64,000 bases of DNA from Martensiomyces pterosporus (Eukaryota; Kickxellomycota; Kickxellomycetes; Kickxellales; Kickxellaceae): assembly GCA_025201845.1 (NCBI GenBank), contig MU603993.1, positions 23,758 through 87,757 on the forward strand, read 5' to 3'. The notes below the pieces were generated by a model. The model made no database searches. It had not been told where the DNA came from and was given only the letters and a program-made list of their open reading frames with translations. Below, piece after piece: positions 30,150 to 40,191 of this stretch (its first letter is position 1; each line of letters begins with the position of its first letter). The translations under genes were made by a program, and so were the position numbers.

Positions 30150-32311
30150 ATGGACTACACCAAGGTAAACACGAATGCGACAACCAAAGCGCATGCGCGC
30201 TCTGTTCTGTGAGCGAGACATCCTGCGCTTGCTATTCATCGCTATACCTACACCCATTGTCTCATGCTAATAAGCTCTCTCTTGGTCTCACGCGCATATG
30301 CTTGGCGATAGTGCGAAAGCGCAAGCGATTTTGATACAAAGTTCCGCACCCTGCTTGCAAAGCTCGACGTCGTTGAGGGCGAGGAGACATGGCAGCAGAT
30401 TGACAACGCGCTCAAGAACCTGCTCGCGCTGGTCAAGGCAGGCGCTACAAAGTTTGACTCGTTTACTGCGACTATGAAGCAGGCGACTAATTTCATCAAC
30501 AACGCGGTAAGTCCAGCCACGCGATATCCACAGCACCAGGAGTTTGACGGGGTGGTGAATATGCTTAAAGGGTGAGGCGGCTGCATTTGGCTAATTTGGC
30601 TGCTTTTCCACTGAAAACGCTTGTCATTTGGACTCTGTAGGTGCTAAGTGAACGCACTCGTCTCAGTGGCACGGCTCTTGCGCTTATTGAAGAAATGGCT
30701 CGGCAAATGGAGACGCGCTTTCAGACGCTTTGTGAGCTGCTCTTCCCCACAGCGATGAAAACCTGCGGCCGTGCCAACAAGGTGTTTGTTACTCGCGGTG
30801 TGAACTGTCTGACAACGGTCATCACCTACGCGCACGTTCCAGACCAGACTCCGAGAATCTGCGAAGCGGCAGCAAATGATCCCAATAAGACGGTCCGGTC
30901 CAGCGCAGCAAAGCTCTTGATGTCAATTGTGTCGTGCTGCACCGTTCCGGAGCTTACCCCGCACCTGGCGGTCGTTGAAAAGGCAATTGCAGATGGCGTT
31001 GTGGATGCTAACCCTGAAGCCAGAACCACCGCTAGACAGTCGTACGAGATTTACATCAAGCGGTTCAGCAACCGTGCTGAGCAATTCAAGGCTGGACTGT
31101 CGACCACGGCGAAGAAATATCTAAAGATCGAGGACAAGGGCGCTGATGCCAAGCCCCAGAGCAGCTTTGGATCCTTCCGCCAGCGCCAACCACTCCGCGA
31201 CCGCATCAATGCTCAGCGTGCCAATGCCAAGGCCAACTCGATTGGGAGCTCTTCAAGCTCTGCCGATGCGCCGGCCAGCGCTACTGCGGCGGCGGCACCA
31301 CACCGCCCTAAGCCCGTTCGTCCTATATCCAGACATACTCAGGGTGCTACGTCCGCCGCTAAGGACGGTGTGGCATCCTCTGCTGCCGCGCTTACTCTCA
31401 CCAGCACAGGTACAGCAAGTGCGAGCGAACCAGCGGGCGCGACGCCAGTGGCTGCACCTGTGCCCACAAAGCCCGCAGCGCCAGTTGCCGGTTTTGGAGC
31501 GAACAGCGTCGAGCAGCTGCTGCTATCGCCCCGCAGCACCAAGCCTACGCTGGTCAGGTTGTTTGGCGACGATCCCAACAACCCACAGGGCACCCCCGCT
31601 GCCGCTGATAAGGAGCGCTCTGATTCTACGCAGCCCTCTGTTTCCCCTACCGCTTCAGTATTCCCCAGCAGAGGCCCCTCGCCTCTCGTAAAGACAGTCT
31701 CTTCCGAATCGGTAGCGATGGCGGAGGCAAAGGCCGGTGCCGACGGCAATGCTGCTGCGGATAAAGATGCTTCGACAAAGACCGAGGAAGCGCCAGTGGC
31801 CATGAGCGAGCCAGCAGCCAAACGGGCCAGTAAAACCACTGGCGGTGCGTCCGCAGGCTCGACATCGGGCCATGCTGAGCGACCCGCTTCCCGTGCCCAG
31901 CGTAGCCATGGGCTTTCATTCTCGTCGCTGAGTGGCGGCAACGGTGCCAGACCTACTCGCACTGCTCATGCAGTACGCCCACAGTCAAGGAACCTCGTGT
32001 CAAACAGAATGGAGGAGGCACTGCGCGCAGCAAGGCCGCCTTCGCGGCAGAGCAGCAATTCAAAGCCAGCGACTGAGCCAGCGACTGCTACCACGCGGGC
32101 ACAGCGTCCAGCAAAGTCTGTTGAGAAGAGCAAATCGGCTGACACTGCTCCCCCTAAGCGGATGACGCTGAGGTCGGATTCTAAGGCCACGTATAATCTT
32201 CGTACCAGGTCCGCGGAGTCTAGCAGCGCGTCTGATAATGTTCCTGGATATCTTCGGGCAACAGCATCGTCAGCAAAGCGGATATCAGGTAACTACGACG
32301 ACGAGCTTTGA
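30150..32311 (+). CDS. CLASP N-terminal (TOG-like) domain protein, microtubule-associated
   Basis: Three exons, 30150-30164, 30312-30506 and 30641-32311, join in phase 0 to give 626 aa. The first exon encodes only MDYTK; the join to CESASDFDTKFRTLL keeps frame and matches the start of a CLASP_N domain. The HEAT/TOG region covers about residues 5-245 (TWQQIDNALKNLLALV, RLSGTALALIEEMARQM, FVTRGVNCLTTVITYA, NPEARTTARQSYEIYIKRF). The rest is Ser/Pro/Ala-rich, basic and disordered, as in microtubule-lattice-binding regions. Budding-yeast Stu1 and fission-yeast Cls1 are over 1400 aa with several TOG domains; this protein has one and no C-terminal CLIP-binding domain that I can see. A role on microtubule plus ends or spindles is inferred. 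Confidence 0.8.
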
Positions 32312-32981
32312 ATGCAACCGCTGGGCTGCGCTTCTTGTTTGCTTGCTTTAGGTCCTTGGCTGAATGCGAGAGAGGGTATGTGAAGATCTAGGGCCGCCGC
32401 TCAAATCGGCATTAGCCACGCTGCACCACCATGTATCTAACACCCACACCACATGCTTCCGCCCCTCACCTGACGCTTTCCACCATGCCACCGCATCGCA
32501 TTCCTGACTGCGCCCATGCCGACCTTGCTAGCTCTCTCTGCAAAGGAAGCCGAGCGATAGCGCTGTCCTGGACGCAAGGGCACTAGCCACACCGCACACC
32601 ATATTAACTGAGGCTGGTTGACAACTACACGTTTACAGTAGACTCTGCAAGCACTGCTGCTCGCGGAACCAAGCGGCGAAAGCGCGACGATCCTCAAGAT
32701 GAGCAAGCGGCCATCCCTGCCACGGCAAAGGTAGCCAAAATCGGTGCCCGTCGGTCAGCTCGCTAAAGAGGCGCGGCATTCCGAGCTCGCAGCACCCTAT
32801 TTTTCGCTCACTTTCCAATGCTTCATTTGGCTTTTGTGTATCATTACAGGCTCCAAGCGTGCAGCAATCCGTCAATAGCTTGTGTTCAAAGTGTACTGGA
32901 GGCGGAAACGATGAATGCTTGTGGAAAGCCACATGCAAAACGGAATGCTGAAAATAAAGTGAAAATAAGCCTCGGCTGCGT
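32312..32981. other. convergent intergenic region
   Basis: 670 bp between convergent genes. No supported gene. ORFs are short and motif-free. Confidence 0.4.
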
Positions 32982-34805
32982 CTACATTCTCTTCAGACGG
33001 TTGCTCAGCCGCGAGTAAATGCGTCTAGGTGTCTTGGACACAACTGCACGAAAGAGATGTGGTGTTGTTGCCTTTGGGCTATTGTTGCCAGAAGCAATGG
33101 TGGTTACGTTAGAACAAGCATCGGACTTACAATTGGCGATGTTGCTTGATTGGGTTTCAGAGCTGAGGCTGCCTCTGCGGACAACCGGTGTGTGCTGAGG
33201 ACTTGGGGTGGACATGTGCACCTCGCTTGGTGGCAGAGGCGACGATGGCTTCGCAATTGGCGTCGACTGAGCAGAGACAATGGCGGCTGGTGCTGCTGCC
33301 TTATCGGCCGAAGGTGTGCCTGTACCTTCGCACATGCCTGGGCGCTCGGGCTGGCCAGCGCCCTCTGTATGCGAATCCGCGCCTGCGCTGCTCTCACTGA
33401 TTTGGCCATACCTGGGGGGTTTGAGACCCTTGGCTTGATCGCCCCTGCACGACTCGTCTGAAATTGAGCTTCTCTCCACATAGATGCACGAGTCGCGCGT
33501 GTCAACCGCAGTCTGCGTCGCTGAAGCACGCTTCTCCTGCTGTTGCTGCTGCTGTTCTTCATTGGGATCAGTATTGGCCACGGCTGGTGCCTGAGCCTTG
33601 CTCGACGCCTCATCCTCGGTGGTGGATTCCTCGTAGACAGACCACCCGTTGACATACTCGACAGGCGTGCGCGGCTTCGCCATCTTAGCTGGAGCACCGC
33701 TGCTGCGTGCAGGAGTAGTGGCTGCAGAATGGCTGTCCAGGCTCTTCGCATCGACGATGCGAGACATCCTGCTCTTCTTGCCCAGTGTGCGTGCCACCGA
33801 CTGCCGCTTACTCCAAACCGCGCCATTGGCAGACCTGTGTTCCATTGGGATGGGTGAGGGTGGCACTGGCTGTGGCCACTCGCTGTTTGCGCGCAGCTGA
33901 GCCAGAAACCCGCTCGTTTCGATCATGATGGATTCGGTGCGGCGCAAGCCCACACAGTCAGAGGCAACGGCGTACTGGCGCAGCTCCTTGTCTCTCAGCT
34001 GCTTGCGCAGCGTACGCACCTGCGCTTTCCTTTCACGCAGCGACGCCTCCATGTCCTCAATGTCCGCCCTCTGCTCATTCACTGTCTCGTGAAGCCTGCT
34101 GACAATGTCCTCCAGAGGGTCAGCTTCAGTTTGCATTGATTTGTCGAATGTCATTATTAGCGGCAGTCTCGCTGTTGCTGTGATATTGCGGGTACCCATG
34201 GAGTGGTCATTCAGGTTGACAGCCCTATCTCTCCTCGTAGACGGCAAATTGTCTGTGGGTGGGGCGCTGAAGGTTGAGGCCGAGGACAATGGCGAGTGTG
34301 CGGGAGGCGACGAGGATGGAATGATGCGTGGTGGCTGCTGCAGCCTGAACCCTGTGTCGTTGGCTATACGGAATGAGGTGCGCCTGAATGCTGGCGCTGG
34401 CGTGTGGCAGAGTGCCAGTGATGATGTGGGTCGAGACTTGGGATCCCAGGCTGTAAATGCAGGCGATATGGGCGTCATAGGGACTGAAACGGCAGAGCTG
34501 CACCTTTCGGGGTGAGCACCAGGCGGCTGGTGGGCTTTCGGCAGGCTGAGCAGCTCTCTGGTTGTTGCTGACATTGGCAGTGCACAAAGACCGCCAACTG
34601 CAGAGAAGACATGGTTGAGGTGGCCCTTCAGCTCAGAGACTGCGCACTCATAAAGATCCAGTCGTCTGCGCAGAGATAGGAGCTCGCGATGCTCTGTCTC
34701 CAGAAACCCGGCCAAATCGGCGCCGTCGACGCCCTCAAGCAGCTGAAGAAGGTCTGTGATTATCTGGTTGTCGCTACACAAAGTAGCAGCAGCAGTAGAT
34801 GTCAT
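32982..34805 (-). CDS. large Ser/Pro-rich protein with coiled coil, function unknown (607 aa)
   Basis: Not recognised. An intact 607-codon frame starts MTSTAAATLCSDNQIITDLL. Residues 12-75 form a short helical, leucine-zipper-like region (LLQLLEGVDGADLAGFL, ELLSLRRRLDLYECAV). A disordered Ser/Pro segment follows. A clear coiled coil lies at about 225-280 (SRLHETVNEQRADIEDMEAS, TLRKQLRDKELRQ). Then comes a basic patch and a long disordered acidic tail ending in a basic C-terminus (RRIYSRLSNRLKRM). A DKSMQTE motif precedes the coil, reminiscent of SMQTE-type motifs in polarity and scaffold coiled-coil proteins. A TATA box lies about 140 bp upstream on the same strand. Likely a scaffold; no enzyme motif. 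Confidence 0.75.
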   Translation of the reverse strand: MTSTAAATLCSDNQIITDLLQLLEGVDGADLAGFLETEHRELLSLRRRLDLYECAVSELKGHLNHVFSAVGGLCALPMSATTRELLSLPKAHQPPGAHPERCSSAVSVPMTPISPAFTAWDPKSRPTSSLALCHTPAPAFRRTSFRIANDTGFRLQQPPRIIPSSSPPAHSPLSSASTFSAPPTDNLPSTRRDRAVNLNDHSMGTRNITATARLPLIMTFDKSMQTEADPLEDIVSRLHETVNEQRADIEDMEASLRERKAQVRTLRKQLRDKELRQYAVASDCVGLRRTESIMIETSGFLAQLRANSEWPQPVPPSPIPMEHRSANGAVWSKRQSVARTLGKKSRMSRIVDAKSLDSHSAATTPARSSGAPAKMAKPRTPVEYVNGWSVYEESTTEDEASSKAQAPAVANTDPNEEQQQQQQEKRASATQTAVDTRDSCIYVERSSISDESCRGDQAKGLKPPRYGQISESSAGADSHTEGAGQPERPGMCEGTGTPSADKAAAPAAIVSAQSTPIAKPSSPLPPSEVHMSTPSPQHTPVVRRGSLSSETQSSNIANCKSDACSNVTTIASGNNSPKATTPHLFRAVVSKTPRRIYSRLSNRLKRM

Positions 34806-35835
34806 GGCTAAGCGTCAAATTGGCGAATACAGAAGGTACACAAAGGCAGAGGGAAGGGTAGTTGCGGGCAAAAAGAGGAGAGGGGAGGGTGAGCTAGAGG
34901 CGGGCGCTGGGCGTAGAAAGAGACAGACATTCCGTGCCATCTGTTATATAGCACCGGGCGCTAAGCGAGGGTATCCCTGCAGGCTCCGTCTTGGTAACTG
35001 CAAAATAAAATGCTGCATGTGGCGCTTCTTATACCCATGTTCAGCACTGGCAGCCAGGTAGTCAATAAGTGATGACAAAAAGAGACGTTTATTAGGCGCA
35101 ATACTCTCAGCCCTCCTTTCTTTCTCGGCCCAGCTTGCCAAGCAACCCCCGGTCAGCTACAACGCTTGCTGGCAGCCGATCTCTAATAATGGCTGCTGTG
35201 CATGCCTGCCGCTTCCACATCTGGCCGCTCCCTCATTATGTCCATACCAGCACCCGGCACATATCAACAGGGAAGGGTCCACGACAATAGCCACTGTGCG
35301 TCTCCGGCGGTGTACTTGAAGGACAAGCACAATTGCTTTGGTGCAGTTTGGAATGGAGACGGGCACCATTGAGATTGGCCCATGCCAAAAAAAAAAAAGA
35401 TGCTGCAGATGCCTTGGCTAGCAAACCCCAGGGCGCAAGCAGCAGATGCGGGGCGTGTGCTGGCCGCAAGATACAATGGGCTCAGTGTTTGTAGGATGCT
35501 AAGCTTAGAGCCCGTCTTTCGATAGAGCCGAGTCCAAGCGTTTGCATGTTGCTGGATGCTAGCATTCGCTGTAATTGATCAGCCGGCCACAGAATCATCC
35601 CAGTTGTTGGGAAAGAGCAGCCAACCACAGACACACGAGACCGCCCGCGGCAGCGCATCCAAGGCTGGCAGCCACAAGCTGTTCATGGCACTTGCCGCTG
35701 CTGGGGCGGGTAGTATGAAAAGCGGACATGCCTGTGGGGCACACAGCACTCTTTTTTTCCCTTGATTCTTTGCACGCTGCTATTTTTTTTAAAGAAAATA
35801 TCTTCTACGCAAGTTCCTGGCTTTGTTGTGCAGAA
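34806..35835. promoter_or_regulatory. divergent intergenic region, 607-aa gene / MBL hydrolase
   Basis: 1030 bp. It holds a minus-strand TATA at 34944-34950 and a 12-base A run near 35386-35398. No supported gene. Short frames on both strands lack motifs. Confidence 0.4.
34944..34950 (-). promoter_or_regulatory. TATA box of the 607-aa coiled-coil gene
   Basis: TATATAA read on the minus strand, about 140 bp upstream of the ATG at 34805. Confidence 0.5.
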
Positions 35836-36744
35836 ATGGTTCCTGTCGGCTTAGAAGTCGCTGCGCCCAGAGTGAGGGAGATCATATTCCTGGGTTCAGG
35901 CACCTCGGGGTGCATTCCAAACATTCCTTGCATTACGTCGAATGACCCAAACTGCCAGGTCTGCAAGCTTTCTGTTACTCCTGAGGGATGGAAGAACAGG
36001 CGCCGGAACACCTCACTGTTGGTTCGCATCGACCATCCTGATGGCAGAGAGAGGAATGTGGTGATTGACTGCGGCAAGACCTTCTTCGAATCGGCTGTCG
36101 ATATCTTTATCAAGCACGACGTCAAGACCATCGATGCTGTCTTGCTGACCCACGGCCATTCCGATGCAATTCTTGGTCTGGACGATCTTCGACAGTGGAC
36201 AATGAGCCTGGGCATGATGATCCCTGTGTACTTGGACAAGGAGACGCTAGAGACCGTCTCCAGTGCGTTCCCCTACTTGGTTGATAACCGCAAGGCTACA
36301 GGAGGCGGCGATGTGCCGTCGCTGGATTTCCGTGTTATTGAGGAGCCATACAGGGCATTTGAATGCCAGGGCATTGAATTCCAGCCGCTGCGTGTCGAGC
36401 ACGGCAAGTATGGCAATGGAGACCCATTCTATTTCACTGGATTCCGCTTCAGCGACATATCGTATCTGTCAGACTGCTCAAGGATCCCGGACGATACACG
36501 GCCACTAATCGCAGGCAGTCGTCTATTGATCCTGGATGCCCTGATGTGGATCCCGCATATATCACATTTTGGGTACTGGGATGCACTCAAGGAGGTGCGG
36601 TATTTTAAGCCACAGCGCACAATTCTGACCGACTTTTGCCATGGAATTGAGCACAGCGATATGGAAAGGCACGCAAAGAAGCTGGAGGCTGAAGAAAACC
36701 TTATTGTCGATCCAGCCTTTGATGGCATGCGCGTTGTCGTTTGA
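35836..36744 (+). CDS. metallo-beta-lactamase-fold hydrolase, PhnP-like
   Basis: A 302-aa metallo-beta-lactamase-fold protein of the PhnP/cyclic-phosphate-phosphodiesterase-like group found in fungi and plants. Start MVPVGLEVAAPRVRE leads into the first strand and GSGTSG loop (IIFLGSGTSGCIPNIPCI). The metal site is THGHSDAILGLDDLRQW. The usual HxHxDH reads HGHSDA, with Ala replacing the last His, which as far as I recall is common in the eukaryotic members. Further ligands: VEHGKYG, YLSDCSRIPDDT and TDFCHGIEH. Other conserved parts are the C-rich start (NDPNCQVCKLS) and LILDALMWIPHISHFGYWDA. The substrate is unknown; a cyclic phosphodiester is possible. Single exon, convergent with the HTATIP2-like gene. 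Confidence 0.85.
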   Translation: MVPVGLEVAAPRVREIIFLGSGTSGCIPNIPCITSNDPNCQVCKLSVTPEGWKNRRRNTSLLVRIDHPDGRERNVVIDCGKTFFESAVDIFIKHDVKTIDAVLLTHGHSDAILGLDDLRQWTMSLGMMIPVYLDKETLETVSSAFPYLVDNRKATGGGDVPSLDFRVIEEPYRAFECQGIEFQPLRVEHGKYGNGDPFYFTGFRFSDISYLSDCSRIPDDTRPLIAGSRLLILDALMWIPHISHFGYWDALKEVRYFKPQRTILTDFCHGIEHSDMERHAKKLEAEENLIVDPAFDGMRVVV

Positions 36745-36935
36745 CGTTGCCCAGAACAACAATGCGTGTTCAAGTGCTTTCCTGCTGTCGCGCTGCTCTA
36801 AGCGCACACGCCATTCTTGGAACACCAAGCTCAAACAACTGGTCGACGAATCCGCACTTCTTTGTGGATAGGTGGGTTCATATTTCAGCTTAGAAAAAGG
36901 ATTAGTGTTTGGTGCTTAAGGCAATAGATGTACAC

Positions 36936-37694
36936 CTAGTTGCTCTTCTTGAACACCTCGATCATGTCAGCGTTGGAGAATATCTCGGACACTGGCGTCT
37001 CCACAGGCGCGAAAGCGTTGCTGACCATGGCCCACGCAACAGTAGACGTAGGAATGGCAACGCTTCTTGGTGCAAAGAGCTTGAGGACAGGCAGCACGTA
37101 CATGGAGATGCGCTCAACCAGCCTCGCTTCCTCTCTGTCGCACTCAAGCATGGCAGGGCGGAAAATTGATGCACGCGGAAATTCAAGCGCCTGCACCTCC
37201 GCGTCAACTTCGCCCTTTGTCCTTATGTACAGGAACCTCGAGTTTTTGTCTGCACCCGAGGAGCTGCAAATGGAGTAGTGTTCGACGCTGGCCTTCCTGC
37301 ATGCATTTGCCGCATTGAGAACGTAGTCGTGATCGACCTTGTAGAATGCCTCGCTGCCATTCTTGGCCCGAGTGGTGCCTAGGCAGCTGAAGGCGTGGGT
37401 GTGCCCGGAAAAGTCGCGCTCGAGCTGCTCGGTGTTTTCAAAGTCGACGGGCTTCTGAACCAGCTTGTCGGCGTTCACACCGGTGTACTCGATGGGGCGG
37501 CGAGTGAACACGGTCACTCTGTCAAAGGCGTCCGAGACAAGCAGGTGCTTGACTACTTCGCGGCCGACCTCCCCCGTGCCGCCGAGGACCAGCGCGCTCT
37601 TGCCTGGTGCCCTTTCCTTGAATTCGAGTGCGGCTTTGCGGAAAGCATCGCTCAGCGCAAGCTTGTCTCCGATAATCTTCACAGCGCTGGCCAT
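36936..37694 (-). CDS. short-chain NAD(P)-binding protein, HTATIP2/TIP30 - Fmp52 family
   Basis: A 252-aa atypical SDR. Start MASAVKIIGDKLALSDAF is followed by the Rossmann dinucleotide motif ALVLGGTGEVGREVVKHL (TGxxGxxG) at about residues 34-51. Then come VTVFTRRPIEY, HAFSCLGTTRAKNGSEAFYK (matches the TIP30 core), DHDYVLNAANACRKA, HYSICSSSGADKNSRFLYIR with YxxxK-like TKGEVD, and IFRPAMLECDREEAR. Yeast Fmp52 is a mitochondrial outer-membrane relative, and the basic, helical N-terminus could serve a similar location. The reaction is unknown. The frame is open upstream to 37823 but that part is leader. Divergent with the Cox14-like gene (361 bp apart). Confidence 0.88.
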   Translation of the reverse strand: MASAVKIIGDKLALSDAFRKAALEFKERAPGKSALVLGGTGEVGREVVKHLLVSDAFDRVTVFTRRPIEYTGVNADKLVQKPVDFENTEQLERDFSGHTHAFSCLGTTRAKNGSEAFYKVDHDYVLNAANACRKASVEHYSICSSSGADKNSRFLYIRTKGEVDAEVQALEFPRASIFRPAMLECDREEARLVERISMYVLPVLKLFAPRSVAIPTSTVAWAMVSNAFAPVETPVSEIFSNADMIEVFKKSN

Positions 37695-38055
37695 GGTGTA
37701 TGCTTGACTGTTGTCTGTATTGTTAAGCAGCCGCAAAGAGCAAGCAAAGGAGGAATATACGTAGTAGATCGACAACCAAGGTGGGCGTCGGCAGCACTGC
37801 TGTCTCGCCACATTTATGGCCATTGCTGCTGTGCCAAGAAACGCGTGTCATCTGTCTTATGACTGCATCATCTCTTGATTCGCTGATCCCGCTCTCACAA
37901 GATCAGCGCCTCGCCTTCTTGCACAACGCAGGTTCACGGTAATTCAGCCAAGGGCCCTCCCTTGCCTCCGCTGTTTTCTCTCGCCATTGCGCATTGCTCT
38001 TTTTTGAATTTCCAGCAGCTGATCGCTCCTGCCCAGTCCATAAACCAAAGACAGT
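37695..38055. promoter_or_regulatory. divergent promoter region HTATIP2-like / Cox14-like
   Basis: 361 bp shared by two genes, both perhaps mitochondrial. No TATA box is seen. Confidence 0.35.
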
Positions 38056-38468
38056 ATGAGCTTCAATCGGTTCCGCGTGTATGACATAGTGCAAAAGTCG
38101 CTTTCTACTGCGCTCTTTGCGACCACAGGTACAAAAAAAAGAGCAGCAGCCAGGACACTCCAAACACGCATATATCTGCCGAGAGAACAGCGGACTAATG
38201 GCGATATACCCCTTTCTTTACGTGCATTTCTATAGTTGCCGGAGGCATCTTTATCGGTGTCAACGTCTACAACAACTACGTTGAGAAGCAGAAGCTCCAG
38301 AAAGAGGTAACGCTCAGAGCACCAGATCGCTGATCCTGTAGCACACATATCTGTGATCGAACCATTAGACCCGAAAGCTAAACGATGCCCAACGTCTACT
38401 TCCCTCTGTACGTCTTGTAGATGGCCTACAAACAGATGTTGAAGGACGATCCGGCCAACAAGAACTGA
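38056..38468 (+). CDS. COX14: small mitochondrial membrane protein, Cox14-like (63 aa, three exons)
   Basis: A spliced microprotein whose exons are too short to stand out as ORFs. Exons 38056-38128, 38236-38306 and 38421-38468 join in phases 1 and 0, with donors GTACAA and GTAACG and TAG acceptors. The product starts MSFNRFRVYDIVQKSLST, crosses the membrane once (ALFATTVAGGIFIGVNVY), and ends in a charged helix (EKQKLQKEMAYKQMLKDD). Length, single helix near residues 19-36 and the charged tail fit Cox14, the inner-membrane factor that couples Cox1 synthesis to cytochrome oxidase assembly. Identity beyond this pattern is uncertain; another single-pass respiratory assembly factor is possible. 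Confidence 0.7.
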
Positions 38469-38858
38469 ATAGAATAGTTGAGCCCGGGCAAGGCGAAGCC
38501 CCCTTGCTTATATATCCTTCTGTAGCACTCATCCTGCGTTCATATATCATGTTTCAGCCTCACAACACAGCCCAGCACATGCACACATCAGTTACGCGAA
38601 AGGCACACATGCCGCCTTGGTGGAGTCACATGTTTGCTCATTGACAAGTGCGCGCCAATCAGCGCTGGGTTTGCCTGTGGGAAAAGTGGAGCCAGCCAAG
38701 CCGGAGATGGCCTTCGCCGAGTCTAAGCGAGCTGGGTGCTTCTCTTTTTTCTTTCATGTTGTTGGAGCTTGCCTCTGCTTCTCTTTTCAAGCGCTCCTGA
38801 ATCCAAGCACCCGCTCTACTCCTTGTACTCGAACACCGTACATTCTCTTCACGCATAA
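38469..38858. other. intergenic region before the Bet1-like SNARE
   Basis: 390 bp between tandem plus-strand genes. A pyrimidine-rich leader is seen from 38740. No other feature. Confidence 0.35.
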
Positions 38859-39233
38859 ATGTCGCGGCGGGCAAACCGAACACCGAATGAAGGAGGTGAG
38901 GCAGGCCAAGGAGAGGCATTTGAATTGGAGCAGCAAAACAACCGCCATCTCGACAGCCTGGCAGCCAAAGTATCGGCGCTCCACAGCGTAACAGTCAACA
39001 TTCATGACGAGGTGAATGACCAAAACAGATTGCTCGATGGCACGTCGGAGACATTCAGCCGGTTTGGGAACATGTTTGACCGGACGCGACAGCAGCTCAC
39101 GCATACACTGGCCACGGCCAACTCAAAGTTCCTATTCTACTTGACGCTAATCCTTGTCTTCGGCGTCTTCAGTCTGTACTATATTGCCAAAAACCTCCTA
39201 GCCAAGGATGTAGACCCTTATGAGCTTCCATAG
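38859..39233 (+). CDS. Qc-SNARE, Bet1/Sft1 (GOS15) type
   Basis: A 124-aa tail-anchored SNARE for ER-Golgi or intra-Golgi fusion. A charged N-terminus (MSRRANRTPNEGGEAGQGEA) precedes the SNARE helix at about 24-85, with HLDSLAAKVSALHSVTVNIH and DEVNDQNRLLDGT. The glutamine in NDQNRLL is the zero-layer Q. The C-terminal membrane anchor is FLFYLTLILVFGVFSLYYIA, with a short lumenal tail KNLLAKDVDPYELP. Bet1 and Sft1/Bet1L share these marks; the short N-terminus does not let me choose between them. A possible GT donor near 38896 exists, but the uninterrupted frame already fits the family. Confidence 0.88.
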   Translation: MSRRANRTPNEGGEAGQGEAFELEQQNNRHLDSLAAKVSALHSVTVNIHDEVNDQNRLLDGTSETFSRFGNMFDRTRQQLTHTLATANSKFLFYLTLILVFGVFSLYYIAKNLLAKDVDPYELP

Positions 39234-39765
39234 AAGCCCCACTCTTGCTGTTTCTTTTTCTTCGCCGCATCCAATTCGAAGCCACAATACAATCCCTAAT
39301 TCCTTGTATTCTGCGCCTTTTGTTTGTCTGCGCTGCGCTTGAAGGCTGCCTGCCTATTTCAATGATCATGTTTACATGCACCGCTGCTAGGCAGATTAAT
39401 GGAAGCGTTGCTCACAAACATCTCAGTTGGTATGCATGTACAATGCTTTGCAGGCGATGCAGCCGTGGATTATATGCTTTGTCGTTCCGGGCGCAACATC
39501 ATCCGCCATATCGCACAATCTGTGTGTTGCTGCTGGAACGGCCTGCGGTGCCTCATGCAGAATGGTGAATGTAATGGGCGCTACATGTCTGGTGCAGCAC
39601 TGCATAGCCTTGCAATCAAATGCACATACCCACGGTTCACATGGCACAACCCATTGACACAAGTGAGGGCCGGTGCGAGAATAAGCTGCGCGATATCCAT
39701 TTCTACAGCGTTTTATTTGGCTGCGTAGCCTCGTTCCTACTTACGATAGCACGGAAATATGCACG
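39234..39765. other. intergenic region
   Basis: 532 bp. Overlapping frames on both strands near 39420-39660 have no family features and are treated as chance. Nothing else is seen. Confidence 0.35.
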
Positions 39766-40191
39766 ATGACGCTTGTCAGAAACTCAGTTCGCACGTCTCG
39801 GCCGACATGGGCTAGGTATACACGCATAATGAGCACCATCAGACCCGGGACAGGGGCTTGGATGCAAAAATGCTCGATCCGCAATAGCACGGCAGCGGCA
39901 GACAGCGACAAGCAGCAGGCAGAAGGCGTCGAGACGCGGGATACCAGGCATGAAGAGTTTGCAAAGAACTTTATCGGCATACTCAAAGCGGCGAATGAGC
40001 ACCCAAAGAAGCCTCTGTCTGTCGACGAAGAAACGCAAAAGGCAGACAGACAGCTAGCAGCTTCGCTGGCGAAATTGTTTGCAAAAAGCAAAGTGGATGT
40101 GACGCCAGAGCTACTGGAGCGGCGCCGCAAGCTGCGCATGCAGTATCCTGAACTGTTCAAGGGCATTTCAGATGGCGACTTGGACAACTAA
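39766..40191 (+). CDS. predicted mitochondrial protein of unknown function (141 aa)
   Basis: Not recognised. The first 45 residues are rich in Arg, Thr and Ser with no acidic residue (MTLVRNSVRTSRPTWARYTR), a strong mitochondrial import signal. The mature part is helical and charged (HEEFAKNFIGILKAANEH, RQLAASLAKLFAKSKVDVTP, ELLERRRKLRMQYPELFKGI). It could be a small mitoribosomal or assembly protein. The last 11 codons and the stop lie in the first copy of an 82-bp tandem duplication, so the duplication leaves the protein unchanged. Convergent with DIS3. Confidence 0.7.
   Translation: MTLVRNSVRTSRPTWARYTRIMSTIRPGTGAWMQKCSIRNSTAAADSDKQQAEGVETRDTRHEEFAKNFIGILKAANEHPKKPLSVDEETQKADRQLAASLAKLFAKSKVDVTPELLERRRKLRMQYPELFKGISDGDLDN

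Noticed and set aside
36145..36185. MBL hydrolase with the last His of HxHxDH changed to Ala as a sign of inactivation
   Set aside because: As far as I recall, HGHxDA is common in the eukaryotic PhnP-like group, so it is not a special lesion here.
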